NCBI RefSeq assembly: GCF_000934605.2
Contig: NZ_CP010897.2
Span: forward strand, 4,092,001-4,156,000
Length of the DNA stretch: 64,000 bases
From: Pandoraea vervacti
GTDB taxonomy: Bacteria > Pseudomonadota > Gammaproteobacteria > Burkholderiales > Burkholderiaceae
Reading direction: 5' to 3'
In this document: positions 1-8,267 of the stretch, one piece after another
How positions within the stretch are numbered: position 1 is the stretch's first letter
Layout of the letters: every line of letters begins with the position of its first letter
The notes under the pieces: generated by a model
Seen by the model: the letters and a program-made list of their open reading frames with translations, nothing else
Databases searched by the model: none
Told to the model about the DNA's origin: nothing
Program-made: the position numbers and the translations under genes

Positions 1-87
1 AACTACAAGGTGCCGCACGTGATCGAGTTCCGCACCGAGCTGCCCAAGACGCCGGTCGGCAAGGTGTTGCGCCGCGAATTGCGGTAA
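1..87 (+). CDS. C-terminal end of an acyl-CoA ligase (partial)
   Basis: Only the last 28 codons are inside the window, read in frame 1 to a TAA. The tail contains LPKTPVGKVLRREL, the C-terminal lysine motif of AMP-binding (ANL superfamily) acyl-CoA ligases, where the lysine serves the adenylation half-reaction. This resembles FadD-type long-chain fatty acid ligases, but the fragment is too short to name a substrate. A strong intrinsic terminator follows about 105 bases downstream. Confidence 0.75.
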   Translation, partial: NYKVPHVIEFRTELPKTPVGKVLRRELR

Positions 88-192
88 GTCTGGGGGGATG
101 CGCTAACGGCGCTCACCCCAACGCGTTGCCCGTCCGATGTTTCGGCATGCATAACGACACATCGCGCGTCGAAACGACAACGGTAAACATGA

Positions 193-225
193 AACGGCCG
201 GGACACTCCCGGCCGTTGTTGTTTT
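193..225 (+). terminator. Intrinsic terminator after the acyl-CoA ligase
   Basis: A GC-rich hairpin with arms AACGGCCGGGA and TCCCGGCCGTT around a CAC loop is followed by a T-rich run. It is placed to end transcription of the ligase gene. Confidence 0.85.
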
Positions 226-378
226 GGACGTCGATGGATCCCGCAGCGGTGCGTTCGGATGAGGCCGGATCGGCGCCCCCGTGCAATTCGCTTGTTCTAC
301 CGACCACCCAATTCGTAACTTTTGGTTACAGACGCCGCGCGCAAGGCGCGGGAAAATCTCGGGCACGTGAGTGCCCTC

Positions 379-1215
379 TCAACGTCCGACCTTCGTTACC
401 TGCTTTAAAACGTGAGCGGCGGCTGCCATGCCGAATGTCGCTGTGACACACATGCTCGAGCCGAAACCGGCGCAATTCAGACCTTGTGGGCCCGCAGCGG
501 CTTCGGGCGCTTCCCCCGGCGCGCACGCCGCTTCCGGATAGTGCAAAGGTTCGTCCGAGTACACGGCCGGCACGTTGAACTTGGCTTTCGGGCCACGGAC
601 AAAACCATGTTGCTTGCGTAATTGCGCACGCACTTTCGCAAGCAGCGGATCCTGAATCGTGCGGGCGAGATCATCGATACGAATCCGTGTCGGATCGATC
701 TGACCGCCCGCACCGCCAACGGTGATCAGGCGCTGCTTGTGCGCCACGCTCCATGCGATGAGCGCCGTCTTCACCCGAACGCTGTCGATGGCGTCGACCA
801 CCCAGTCGAAGCCGCCGGCCAACAGGGCGTCGAGATTTTCGAGTTCTACGAAGTCCTCGACGAGCGTAAGCTGGCAACCGGGATTGATGGCCACGATGCG
901 TTCGGCCATCGCGGCAACTTTCGGTTTGCCGTAGTTGCCATCGAGGGCATGCACCTGACGATTGGTATTGCTTTCGGCGACGTTATCGAGATCGATGAGT
1001 GTGAGCCGTCCCACGGCGCTTCGCGCCAGCGCTTCGGCCACCCACGAACCTACGCCGCCGATACCGATGACGGCCACGTGGGCTTCACGCAAACGCGCGA
1101 GACCGTCGTCACCGTACAAACGCGCGAGACCGCCGAAACGGCGGTTCGCGTCATAATCCACCTCCGATGGCGTGGCAGGCACCGGAGCAACAACGATCGA
1201 CGGGGTACTGTTCAT
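379..1215 (-). CDS. tcdA: tRNA threonylcarbamoyladenosine dehydratase TcdA
   Basis: The product is about 278 residues of the ThiF/MoeB/HesA E1-like family. TcdA uses ATP to cyclise t6A37 to ct6A in ANN-decoding tRNAs. The nucleotide-binding GIGGVGS lies at residues 51-57, DAIDSVRVK sits mid-protein, and the C-terminus has the family-typical NCAGFGSSMCVTATFG. No paired CXXC zinc motifs are seen, which favours TcdA over MoeB or ThiF. The ATG at 1215 is preferred because the upstream codons up to 1293 look unlike the family. At that start the codon overlaps the start codon of the divergent AsmA gene. Confidence 0.88.
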   Translation of the reverse strand: MNSTPSIVVAPVPATPSEVDYDANRRFGGLARLYGDDGLARLREAHVAVIGIGGVGSWVAEALARSAVGRLTLIDLDNVAESNTNRQVHALDGNYGKPKVAAMAERIVAINPGCQLTLVEDFVELENLDALLAGGFDWVVDAIDSVRVKTALIAWSVAHKQRLITVGGAGGQIDPTRIRIDDLARTIQDPLLAKVRAQLRKQHGFVRGPKAKFNVPAVYSDEPLHYPEAACAPGEAPEAAAGPQGLNCAGFGSSMCVTATFGMAAAAHVLKQVTKVGR

Positions 1216-3325
1216 GATGCGATGGGTAACGTCCTTGAAATGGCTGGCGATCACGATAGTCGCCATCGTGCTGGCATTCGCGGCGTTCATCACGTGGTTT
1301 GACTGGAACTACGCCCGGCCCTTCATTAACCGGGAAGTGAGCACCGCGACTGGGCGCCCCTTCGAAATTCGGGGCGACCTCTCGCTGCACTGGCTGGCCC
1401 CGAATGCACAGGCCCCAGGTCTGGGGCGCTGGCTACCGCGGCCTCGCCTGATCGCGAATGATATCGTGTTAGGCAACGTCGCGTGGAGCGATGCGCCGAA
1501 CATGATCTCGGTCGGCCGGCTCACCTTCTCGCTCGAATGGCTGCCGTTGCTCGAAAAGCACGTCGTCTTGCCCGAAGTCGCACTGTCCGCGCCGAAGGTG
1601 ATCGTCGAGCAACGGGCCGACGGACAAAACAACTGGACGTTTACCAAGGGCGACGGCAAGCCATCGCCCTGGAAGCTGCGCATCGGTCGTCTGATCCTCG
1701 AAGACGGTGTGATACGCGCGAATCTCGTGCCGCAGCAACTGGACCTGAGCGCCAACATCGCCACGATCGACGGTCAGGCGCCGTATGGCATTGGCGTCAC
1801 GCTCAAGGGCACGTTCCGAAAAGTCGCTGTCACGGGCAAGGCGCGCGCAGGCGATGTGCTCTCGCTGGAAGACGCCGGTGAGCCCTATCCGCTTGACGCG
1901 AGCGTGCGCATCGGGCGCACGCAGATCGCCGCAAACGGCACGTTCACGAATCCGGCGACGCTCTCGGCCCTCGACATGCATCTGCGTCTGGCCGGCCCGA
2001 CCATGGCCGACCTGTATCCGATCACCGGGGTGCTGTTGCCGGAAACCCCTTCCTACGAGACCAACGGCCATCTGTTGCACACGGCGGGCGTGTGGCGCTA
2101 CGAGCGCTTCCAGGGCAAGGTTGGTCAAAGCGATCTGTCGGGCACACTCGTCTTCCGTCAGCGAGCCCCGCGCAACGTTTTGCAAGGCGCCGTCGTATCG
2201 AATCAGTTGCGGCTCGCCGATCTCGGCCCGGCCATTGGCGGCCAGAATCCGTCCGGCGGCAGCGATCTGTCGGGCAAGCCGAAAGCGCCGCCGTCCGACA
2301 AGGTCTTGCCGGTCGATCCGTTCAAGACCGACCGCTGGCGAGCCATCGACGCGGACGTGCAATTCACGGGCCGCAAGATCATCAGGGACAAGAGTTTGCC
2401 GATCGACAATCTCGTCACCCACCTCGTGCTCGACGACGGCGTGCTTTCGTTGCGTCCACTGGAATTCGGCGTGGCAGGCGGGCGCATCACGTCGACACTG
2501 GTGCTCAACGGGCAGACCGAACCGATGAAGGTCGACTCGCAGGTCTCGCTGCGACACCTGAAGATGAAGCAATTGCTGCCCGAAGTCGACCTGATGAAGA
2601 CGAGCGTGGGCGAAGTCAATGGCGACGCGGCGCTCACCGCGACCGGCAACTCGATTGCCGCGCTGGCGGGCTCGTCCAACGGCGAGATCAAGACACTGAT
2701 CGACCGGGGATCCGTGAGCAAGCTGCTGCTGCAATACATGGGGCTGAACGTGGGCAACATCGTGCTGACCAAGCTCTTTGGCGACAAGCAGGTCGAGATG
2801 CGCTGCGCAGCGGCGGATTTTGCGGTGCGCGACGGGGTCATGGATACCCGCACGTTCGTGATCGACACCGACGATACGAGCATTGGCGTGACCGGTCAGG
2901 TCGATCTCAAGCGAGAGCATTTCAACCTGACCATCCGCCCGGAGCCGAAGCACTTCGGCCTGCTCTCCTTGCGCTCGCCGCTGTATGTGAAGGGAACGTT
3001 CAAGCACCCGGACGTGGGCGTGAACGTACCGACCCTCGTCGCGCGCGCGGGCGGCGCGGTAGCCCTGGGCGTGCTCGCTCCGTACACCGCGCTCGTGCCG
3101 CTGCTCGAACTGGGTCCCGGCAAGGACAGCCCGTGTGGCGAGCTGCTCGCTAGCCTGCAACATCCGCCGAGCCGCAACCCGGCCACTGTCAAACCCGTGC
3201 CGGACGCCAACGGCACGGGCGCCGGTACCGGCCAAGGCCCCGCCTCCGGCGCCACGGGACGCGCGAGCCGGCCCGCAGCGGCCGCAGCAGCATCGGGCGT
3301 CGACCACGGCCGCGAAAAACCCTGA
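1214..3325 (+). CDS. AsmA family inner-membrane protein
   Basis: The product is about 703 residues. An N-terminal hydrophobic anchor (residues about 6-26, rich in I, V, A and L) is followed by a long periplasmic region with the AsmA layout. The C-terminal part resembles the AsmA_2 domain (VTGQVDLKREHFNLTIRPEPK, then KGTFKHPDVGVN). AsmA-like proteins are thought to bridge the periplasm and help carry lipids to the outer membrane. The last 60 residues are rich in Ala, Gly and Pro and are probably disordered. The ATG at 1214 follows a GGGG at suitable spacing; an ATG at 1217 is also possible. Confidence 0.85.
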   Translation: MMRWVTSLKWLAITIVAIVLAFAAFITWFDWNYARPFINREVSTATGRPFEIRGDLSLHWLAPNAQAPGLGRWLPRPRLIANDIVLGNVAWSDAPNMISVGRLTFSLEWLPLLEKHVVLPEVALSAPKVIVEQRADGQNNWTFTKGDGKPSPWKLRIGRLILEDGVIRANLVPQQLDLSANIATIDGQAPYGIGVTLKGTFRKVAVTGKARAGDVLSLEDAGEPYPLDASVRIGRTQIAANGTFTNPATLSALDMHLRLAGPTMADLYPITGVLLPETPSYETNGHLLHTAGVWRYERFQGKVGQSDLSGTLVFRQRAPRNVLQGAVVSNQLRLADLGPAIGGQNPSGGSDLSGKPKAPPSDKVLPVDPFKTDRWRAIDADVQFTGRKIIRDKSLPIDNLVTHLVLDDGVLSLRPLEFGVAGGRITSTLVLNGQTEPMKVDSQVSLRHLKMKQLLPEVDLMKTSVGEVNGDAALTATGNSIAALAGSSNGEIKTLIDRGSVSKLLLQYMGLNVGNIVLTKLFGDKQVEMRCAAADFAVRDGVMDTRTFVIDTDDTSIGVTGQVDLKREHFNLTIRPEPKHFGLLSLRSPLYVKGTFKHPDVGVNVPTLVARAGGAVALGVLAPYTALVPLLELGPGKDSPCGELLASLQHPPSRNPATVKPVPDANGTGAGTGQGPASGATGRASRPAAAAAASGVDHGREKP

Positions 3326-3636
3326 GCCCTGGGTCCTGAACCATCGCGCCCCCACTCACGTGGCGTCGCTCGTTGCCTGCAACTGGCAAAGCAATGCCCA
3401 TGCCAACGTGATGGATTTGCCGTTGTCGCTGCGAGCGATTTTCGGAACGACAACGGCACGCCACCCGATTACTTCACTCATTAAATATCAAGCACATAGC
3501 GCGAAACGCCCGAACCACGGGGCATTCGGAGGATTGATATTCGGCCGACGCGACAAATCGTCACGTGCGCACATTTGCCGACTCTTCGCTATACTGTGTC
3601 GCAACCCCCAACCGCTACAGACCGACTACGATCGTC
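3326..3636. other. Intergenic region between the AsmA gene and pdxH
   Basis: About 310 bases without a convincing gene. A TATACT hexamer at 3590-3595 is a candidate -10 element for pdxH, although no good -35 hexamer is seen at the right distance. Nothing else stands out. Confidence 0.4.
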
Positions 3637-4284
3637 GTGACTCAGACGCTTTCTCTCGCGGACCTGCGCAAAAACTACGCCCTCGGCTCCCTTTCCGAGA
3701 CCGACGTGGCGTCCAGCCCGTTCGACCAATTCCGACTCTGGTTTGAGCAAGCGCTCACGGCCCAACTGGCCGAGCCGAACGCGATGACGCTCGCCACCGT
3801 CACGCCTGAGGGCCGCCCGGATGCGCGTATCGTGCTGATCAAGGGCGTGGACGAGCGCGGCTTCACGTTCTTCACGAATTACGAATCGCGCAAGGGGCAG
3901 GAACTGGCGGCAACGCCCTACGGCTGCCTGCTGTTTCACTGGATCGAGCTCGAGCGTCAGGTGCGCATCGAGGGGCGTGTCGAGAAAGTGAGTGCAGAGG
4001 AAAGCGACGCCTATTACCACTCGCGCCCGGTAGGCTCCCGTCTGGGCGCCTGGGCCTCGGTGCAAAGCGCCGAAGTGGCGGACCGAACCATCATCGAGCA
4101 ACGCGAAGCGGAGTTCCGGCGCCAGTTTGGCGACGCCCCGCCGCGCCCGCCACACTGGGGTGGCTACCGGCTCGTGCCGGATGCCATCGAGTTCTGGCAG
4201 GGTCGCGAATCGCGCCTGCACGATCGCATCAAATTTTTCCGGCTTGCCGATGGCGCCTGGCGCGTTGCGCGCCTGTCCCCCTGA
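3637..4284 (+). CDS. pdxH: Pyridoxamine 5'-phosphate oxidase
   Basis: This FMN enzyme oxidises pyridoxamine or pyridoxine 5'-phosphate to pyridoxal 5'-phosphate, the last step of vitamin B6 synthesis and salvage. The family is recognised from NAMTLATVTPEGRPDARIVL, FFTNYESRKG, YYHSRPVGSRLGAWAS and the C-terminal ESRLHDRIKF, which together form the FMN and phosphate sites. The GTG at 3637 gives 215 residues, the usual length. An in-frame GTG at 3565 exists, but it lies upstream of the putative -10 element at 3590 and would add an atypical extension. No strong Shine-Dalgarno is seen before 3637. Confidence 0.93.
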   Translation: MTQTLSLADLRKNYALGSLSETDVASSPFDQFRLWFEQALTAQLAEPNAMTLATVTPEGRPDARIVLIKGVDERGFTFFTNYESRKGQELAATPYGCLLFHWIELERQVRIEGRVEKVSAEESDAYYHSRPVGSRLGAWASVQSAEVADRTIIEQREAEFRRQFGDAPPRPPHWGGYRLVPDAIEFWQGRESRLHDRIKFFRLADGAWRVARLSP

Positions 4285-4396
4285 ACGTTGTCGGCTACGC
4301 CGACGCGGTACGCCTGCCCGCCCGTTTTTGACGAGGAGACGTCACCGTGCCGACGGTACGGATTGCAGTTTTTTTGGTGACACTTGGAGCACATCC

Positions 4397-5608
4397 ATGT
4401 TGTGGGAGAAAAAACTCGAAAACTGGGTAAGCGGTGTCAAGACATCGTCGAACCTGCCCATCCGCCTCGCGCTCTGGAATGGACAGCAATACGATTTCGG
4501 CGCCTTCGACAATCCCAGCGTAACGTTGCGCATCAACGGCCCTGCGGCCATGACGCGCCTGCTCAGTCCCAGCCTCGATAATCTCGGCGAGGCGTACGTG
4601 AAGGGCGAAATCGACGTCGAGGGCAAGCTCGCCGACGTCATCGACATGAGCTATGCGCTCGCCGGTAGCAGTCTGACGACTATCGGCCCGCTGGAGCGTG
4701 CCGTGCGCCACTTCAATCACAGCAAGAAGTCCGACAAACGCTCGATCGAGTTTCACTACGACGTGTCGAACGAGTTCTACCAGCTCTGGCTGGACAAGAA
4801 CATGGTCTATTCGTGTGCCTATTTCGAGAATGGCGACGAAGATCTCGATACGGCGCAAGAGAAGAAGATCGATCACATCCTCACGAAGATCGGCCTTCGC
4901 CCCGGGCAGACATTGCTCGATATCGGCTGCGGCTGGGGTGCGCTGGTCATTCGCGCCGCGCAGAAATTCGGCGCGAAGTGTGTGGGCGTCACGCTCTCGC
5001 AGAACCAGTTCGATCTGGCCACCGAGCGGGTCCGCAAGCTCGGACTGGAAGACAAGATCGAGATTCGCATTCAGGATTACCGCGACGTCGAAGGTCAGTT
5101 CGACCGTATCACGAGCGTCGGCATGTTCGAGCACGTGGGCCGCAAGCATCTGAAGGACTACTTCGCAAAGATGGCGTCGCTGCTCAAGGACGACGGCGTG
5201 GCCATGAACCATGGCATCACGTCGACCGATCCGGATAGCGGCGAGACGGCGATGGGCGGCGGTGAATTCATCGACAAGTACGTGTTCCCGAACGGCGAAT
5301 TGCCGCACATCAGCCTGGCGCTGGAGTCGATGCAACGCGGCGGACTGGAGGCGAGCGACGTCGAAAGCCTGCGTCGTCACTATGCGCGCACGCTCACGCT
5401 CTGGTCGGAGCGCTTCGAAGCCCATGCCCCGCGTCTGCGCGAGCTGGCCGGCGAAGAGCGCTTCCGCGTATGGCGCGTGTATCTCGCCGGTTGCGCGTAT
5501 GCGTTCGAGCACGATCACGTCTCGATCTATCAAATCGTTTGCCGCAAGGCGGGGCAATCGGCCAAGCAACTGCCCTGGTCGCGCCGTTACATGTACGAGA
5601 ATCGATGA
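4397..5608 (+). CDS. cfa: Cyclopropane-fatty-acyl-phospholipid synthase
   Basis: The 403-residue product is a SAM-dependent methyltransferase that adds a methylene bridge to unsaturated acyl chains of membrane phospholipids, usually in stationary phase or under acid stress. The family signature is FHYDVSNEFYQLWLD at about 119-133, then MVYSCAYF, with the SAM-binding LLDIGCGWGAL at 173-183. The start is supported by TTGGAG 8 bases upstream. The stop overlaps the next gene's start by four bases, so the two genes are co-transcribed. Confidence 0.93.
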   Translation: MLWEKKLENWVSGVKTSSNLPIRLALWNGQQYDFGAFDNPSVTLRINGPAAMTRLLSPSLDNLGEAYVKGEIDVEGKLADVIDMSYALAGSSLTTIGPLERAVRHFNHSKKSDKRSIEFHYDVSNEFYQLWLDKNMVYSCAYFENGDEDLDTAQEKKIDHILTKIGLRPGQTLLDIGCGWGALVIRAAQKFGAKCVGVTLSQNQFDLATERVRKLGLEDKIEIRIQDYRDVEGQFDRITSVGMFEHVGRKHLKDYFAKMASLLKDDGVAMNHGITSTDPDSGETAMGGGEFIDKYVFPNGELPHISLALESMQRGGLEASDVESLRRHYARTLTLWSERFEAHAPRLRELAGEERFRVWRVYLAGCAYAFEHDHVSIYQIVCRKAGQSAKQLPWSRRYMYENR

Positions 5609-6813
5609 GCCAGTTCGATCTGTTTGGCACGCCGCCTGACGATCCTGCGCCAGGCGGACGTGCCAGGCAGGTCGATGGCAAGTCGGCCGCCTCCCGTTCC
5701 GACGAGGCGGCTCAGGACGACGCCGACACCTCCCGCCGCAGCGGTGCTTCACGCCGTGGCGTCGGCGCCGCCGACATCGCGCCGGCCACCCGCGCGCTCG
5801 GCGAGCGGCTGCCCGCCAACGTTCGTCTGGGCACGTCATCCTGGTCGTTTCCCGGCTGGAGGGGCATCGTCTGGGACGACGACTACAGCGACACCAAACT
5901 CTCACGGCAGGGACTCACCGCTTACGCCAGTCATCCGGTGCTGCGTTGCGTCGGGATCGACCGGTCTTTCTACAAGCCGATGTCGATTGTCGAGTACCAG
6001 AAGTACGCCGAACAGGTCCCACGCGATTTCCGCTTTCTGGTCAAGGCGCCGAGTGTCGTGACGGATGCCGTCGTGCGTGGAGACAAGGGCGAAGGGCTGA
6101 GCGCGAATCCTTGTTTTCTCGACGCACGGATCGCCGACGAACAGTTCATTGCCCCCTGCCTTGCCGGACTCGGCCCCAAGGCCGGTGTGCTGGTGTTCCA
6201 GATCTCGCCGCTGCCCGTGGCGTTGCTGCGCGACGTACCGGCGCTGATCCAGCGAATCGAAGCGTTTTTCTCGGCACTCCCGCCGCTACCGCTTGGCGAA
6301 GCGCTGCCCGATGGCACGGTCGCCCCCGGTCCGTGTTACGCGCTCGAGATACGCGACGGCGCGCTGCTCACACCGCGTCTCATGCGTGCGCTGGGGCAAC
6401 TGGGGGTGCGCTACTGCATCGGTCTGCATGCACGCATGCCGCACGTGGAACGTCAGGCCGCAGCGCTGGCGTTACTCGATGAGACGGGCGCCGGGCCGCT
6501 CGTGGTGCGCTGGAACCTGAACAGCGGTCACAAGTACGAACAGGCGAAAGCGAAATACGCGCCGTTCGACAAGATCGTCGATCCCGATCCCACCACGCGC
6601 GAGGTGCTCGCCGCGCTGGCCACCCACTACGCGCTCGCAGGCCACCCCGTCTTCGTCATCGTGAACAATAAGGCGGAGGGCTCCTCGCCGCTGTCCTGTC
6701 ACGCGCTCGCCGAGCGCATCTCGGCGTTGTCGGCGGCATCCGGGGAAAGCAACGGGGAAGCGGACAAGGAAGCGCCCCTCGACGACATGCCTCCGGAAAC
6801 GACGATGGCCTGA
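5605..6813 (+). CDS. DUF72 (YecE-like) family protein
   Basis: The 402-residue product has a low-complexity N-terminal 70 residues, then the DUF72 beta/alpha-barrel signature: VRLGTSSWSFPGWRG, later VGIDRSFYKPMS, FRFLVKAPS, and C-terminal VIVNNKAEGSSPLS. The biochemical function of the family is not established. Translation is coupled to cfa through an ATGA overlap, which suggests a shared role or simply a shared transcript. The stop codon lies inside the stem of the following terminator hairpin. Confidence 0.88.
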   Translation: MSQFDLFGTPPDDPAPGGRARQVDGKSAASRSDEAAQDDADTSRRSGASRRGVGAADIAPATRALGERLPANVRLGTSSWSFPGWRGIVWDDDYSDTKLSRQGLTAYASHPVLRCVGIDRSFYKPMSIVEYQKYAEQVPRDFRFLVKAPSVVTDAVVRGDKGEGLSANPCFLDARIADEQFIAPCLAGLGPKAGVLVFQISPLPVALLRDVPALIQRIEAFFSALPPLPLGEALPDGTVAPGPCYALEIRDGALLTPRLMRALGQLGVRYCIGLHARMPHVERQAAALALLDETGAGPLVVRWNLNSGHKYEQAKAKYAPFDKIVDPDPTTREVLAALATHYALAGHPVFVIVNNKAEGSSPLSCHALAERISALSAASGESNGEADKEAPLDDMPPETTMA

Positions 6814-6844
6814 GCCGGCGGGCAAGCCGAACTCAGGCCATCGT
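6802..6844. terminator. Convergent hairpin between the DUF72 gene and fabV
   Basis: Perfect 13-bp arms, ACGATGGCCTGAG and CTCAGGCCATCGT, flank a 17-base loop. The left arm contains the TGA of the DUF72 gene. It sits between two convergent genes and probably ends both transcripts, although there is no strong T-run. Confidence 0.55.
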
Positions 6845-6872
6845 CATTCGCGCGCCGGTGAGGGCGCGAAGC

Positions 6873-8066
6873 TTACGCCACGAGGTGGGGAATCGCGACG
6901 TCCGGATTCACGTCCACTTCATAGTCCACGCCTTCGATCTCGAAGCCGAACAGTCGCAGGAATTCGTGCTTGTAGCCTGCGAAGTCCGTCAGCGCATACA
7001 GGTTCTCGTTGGTCACTTTGTCCCACAGTGCCGAGACCTCGCCCTGCACGTCCGGCGAGAGCTCCTTCTGGTCGGTACGCACACGGCCTTCTTCGTCGAG
7101 CAACGGCGAGACGTTGTAGAGGCTGTCCTTGTACAGACCGTAGATCTGTTCGATGCAACCTTCGTGCGTGCCCTTGGCCTTCATGACCTTGAACAGCAAC
7201 GACAGGTAGAGCGGCATCATCGGAATGGCCGAACTGGCTTGCGTGACCAGCGCCTTGAGGACGGCCACGCGGGCATCGCCACCGGTTGCGGCGAGTTTGG
7301 CGCGAATGCCCAGCACCTTCTCATCCAGATCCTTCTTGGCCGCGCCGATCGAACCGTTCCAGTAGATGTCGTGCGTAATCTTTTCGCCGAGATACGTGAA
7401 CGCGGTCGTCTTGGCGCCCGGGGCGAGCACACCGGCATCGGCCAGCGCGTCGATCCACATCTGCCAGTCTTCGCCGCCCATGACAGCGACCGTGTTCTCG
7501 ATTTCTTCCTGAGACGCCGGCTCGAACACGGACTCCTTGACCACTTCCTTGTCCGTGTCGATGCCGCGCAACGTCACCGACTTGCCCACCGGCTTGAGCA
7601 CCGAATTGAACACCTGTCCCGTTTCCGGGTGCGTGCGACGCGGCGCCGCCAGGCTGTACACGACCAGATCGACCTGTCCGAGGTCGTGCTTGATCGTCTC
7701 GATGGTCTTTGCCTTGATTTCCTTGGAGAAGGCATCGCCGTTGATGCTCTTGGCGTACAGGCCCTTTTCCGTGGCGAATTTGTCGAAGGCGGCGGTGTTG
7801 TACCAGCCCGGCGTTGCGGGCTTGGTGTCGGTGCCCGGTCGCTCGAAGAACACGCCGAGCGTGGCAGCGTCGCTACCGAACGCCGCCGTGATGCGGGCGG
7901 CAAGACCATACCCGGTCGAGGCACCGATCACGAGCACTTTCTTCGGGCCGTTGGCGATCGGCCCCTGTGCCTTCACGTAATCGATCTGTTGCTTGACGTT
8001 GGCTTCGCAGCCGACGGGATGGGTGGTGACGCAGATGAAGCCGCGCACGCGTGGCTTGATGATCAT
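6873..8066 (-). CDS. fabV: Enoyl-ACP reductase / trans-2-enoyl-CoA reductase FabV
   Basis: The 397-residue product is an NADH-dependent enoyl reductase of type II fatty acid synthesis, one of the FabI alternatives known for triclosan tolerance in Pseudomonas and Burkholderia. The start MIIKPRVRGFICVTTHP is typical of the family. The dinucleotide-binding loop GASTGYGLAARI lies near residue 50. The active-site Tyr and Lys fit Y-x8-K in YWNGSIGAAK. A GAGG lies six bases before the ATG at 8066. Confidence 0.95.
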   Translation of the reverse strand: MIIKPRVRGFICVTTHPVGCEANVKQQIDYVKAQGPIANGPKKVLVIGASTGYGLAARITAAFGSDAATLGVFFERPGTDTKPATPGWYNTAAFDKFATEKGLYAKSINGDAFSKEIKAKTIETIKHDLGQVDLVVYSLAAPRRTHPETGQVFNSVLKPVGKSVTLRGIDTDKEVVKESVFEPASQEEIENTVAVMGGEDWQMWIDALADAGVLAPGAKTTAFTYLGEKITHDIYWNGSIGAAKKDLDEKVLGIRAKLAATGGDARVAVLKALVTQASSAIPMMPLYLSLLFKVMKAKGTHEGCIEQIYGLYKDSLYNVSPLLDEEGRVRTDQKELSPDVQGEVSALWDKVTNENLYALTDFAGYKHEFLRLFGFEIEGVDYEVDVNPDVAIPHLVA

Positions 8067-8207
8067 GGAAACCTCGTTCACAAAATTCGATGATGCCGGC
8101 TCACCCGGCAAACACCGCGCATTGTAAACGAGGTCGGGCGCGGGCCGGCATTTTGCGCCCGTCGTAGGTGCGATGCCCGTGGGCTCGATGTCTGCTCGTT
8201 GGTTGCC

Positions 8208-8251
8208 CGACGTCTGCCCGACGTCTGCCCGACGTCTGCCCGGTGTCTGCC
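8208..8251. repeat. 11-bp tandem repeat, four copies
   Basis: The unit CGACGTCTGCC is repeated at 8208, 8219 and 8230, with a variant CGGTGTCTGCC at 8241 and a decayed fifth copy. It lies between the stop of the MFS gene and the start of fabV, so it may fall in the 3' untranslated region of the MFS transcript. Confidence 0.9.
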
Positions 8252-8267
8252 CGGTGTCGCGGCCGGA

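Noticed and set aside
1469..3355. A 628-codon minus-strand frame under the AsmA gene
   Set aside because: Low-complexity Arg/Gly/Ala translation in a shadow frame of a clear gene.
4344..4375. Intrinsic terminator between pdxH and cfa
   Set aside because: The stem is only five base pairs and is separated from the T-run by about ten bases, so it is unconvincing.
4295..5905. A 536-codon minus-strand frame under cfa
   Set aside because: It lies opposite a canonical cyclopropane synthase and has no recognisable domain.
8208..8251. CRISPR-like array
   Set aside because: Units are 11 bases, contiguous and without spacers.
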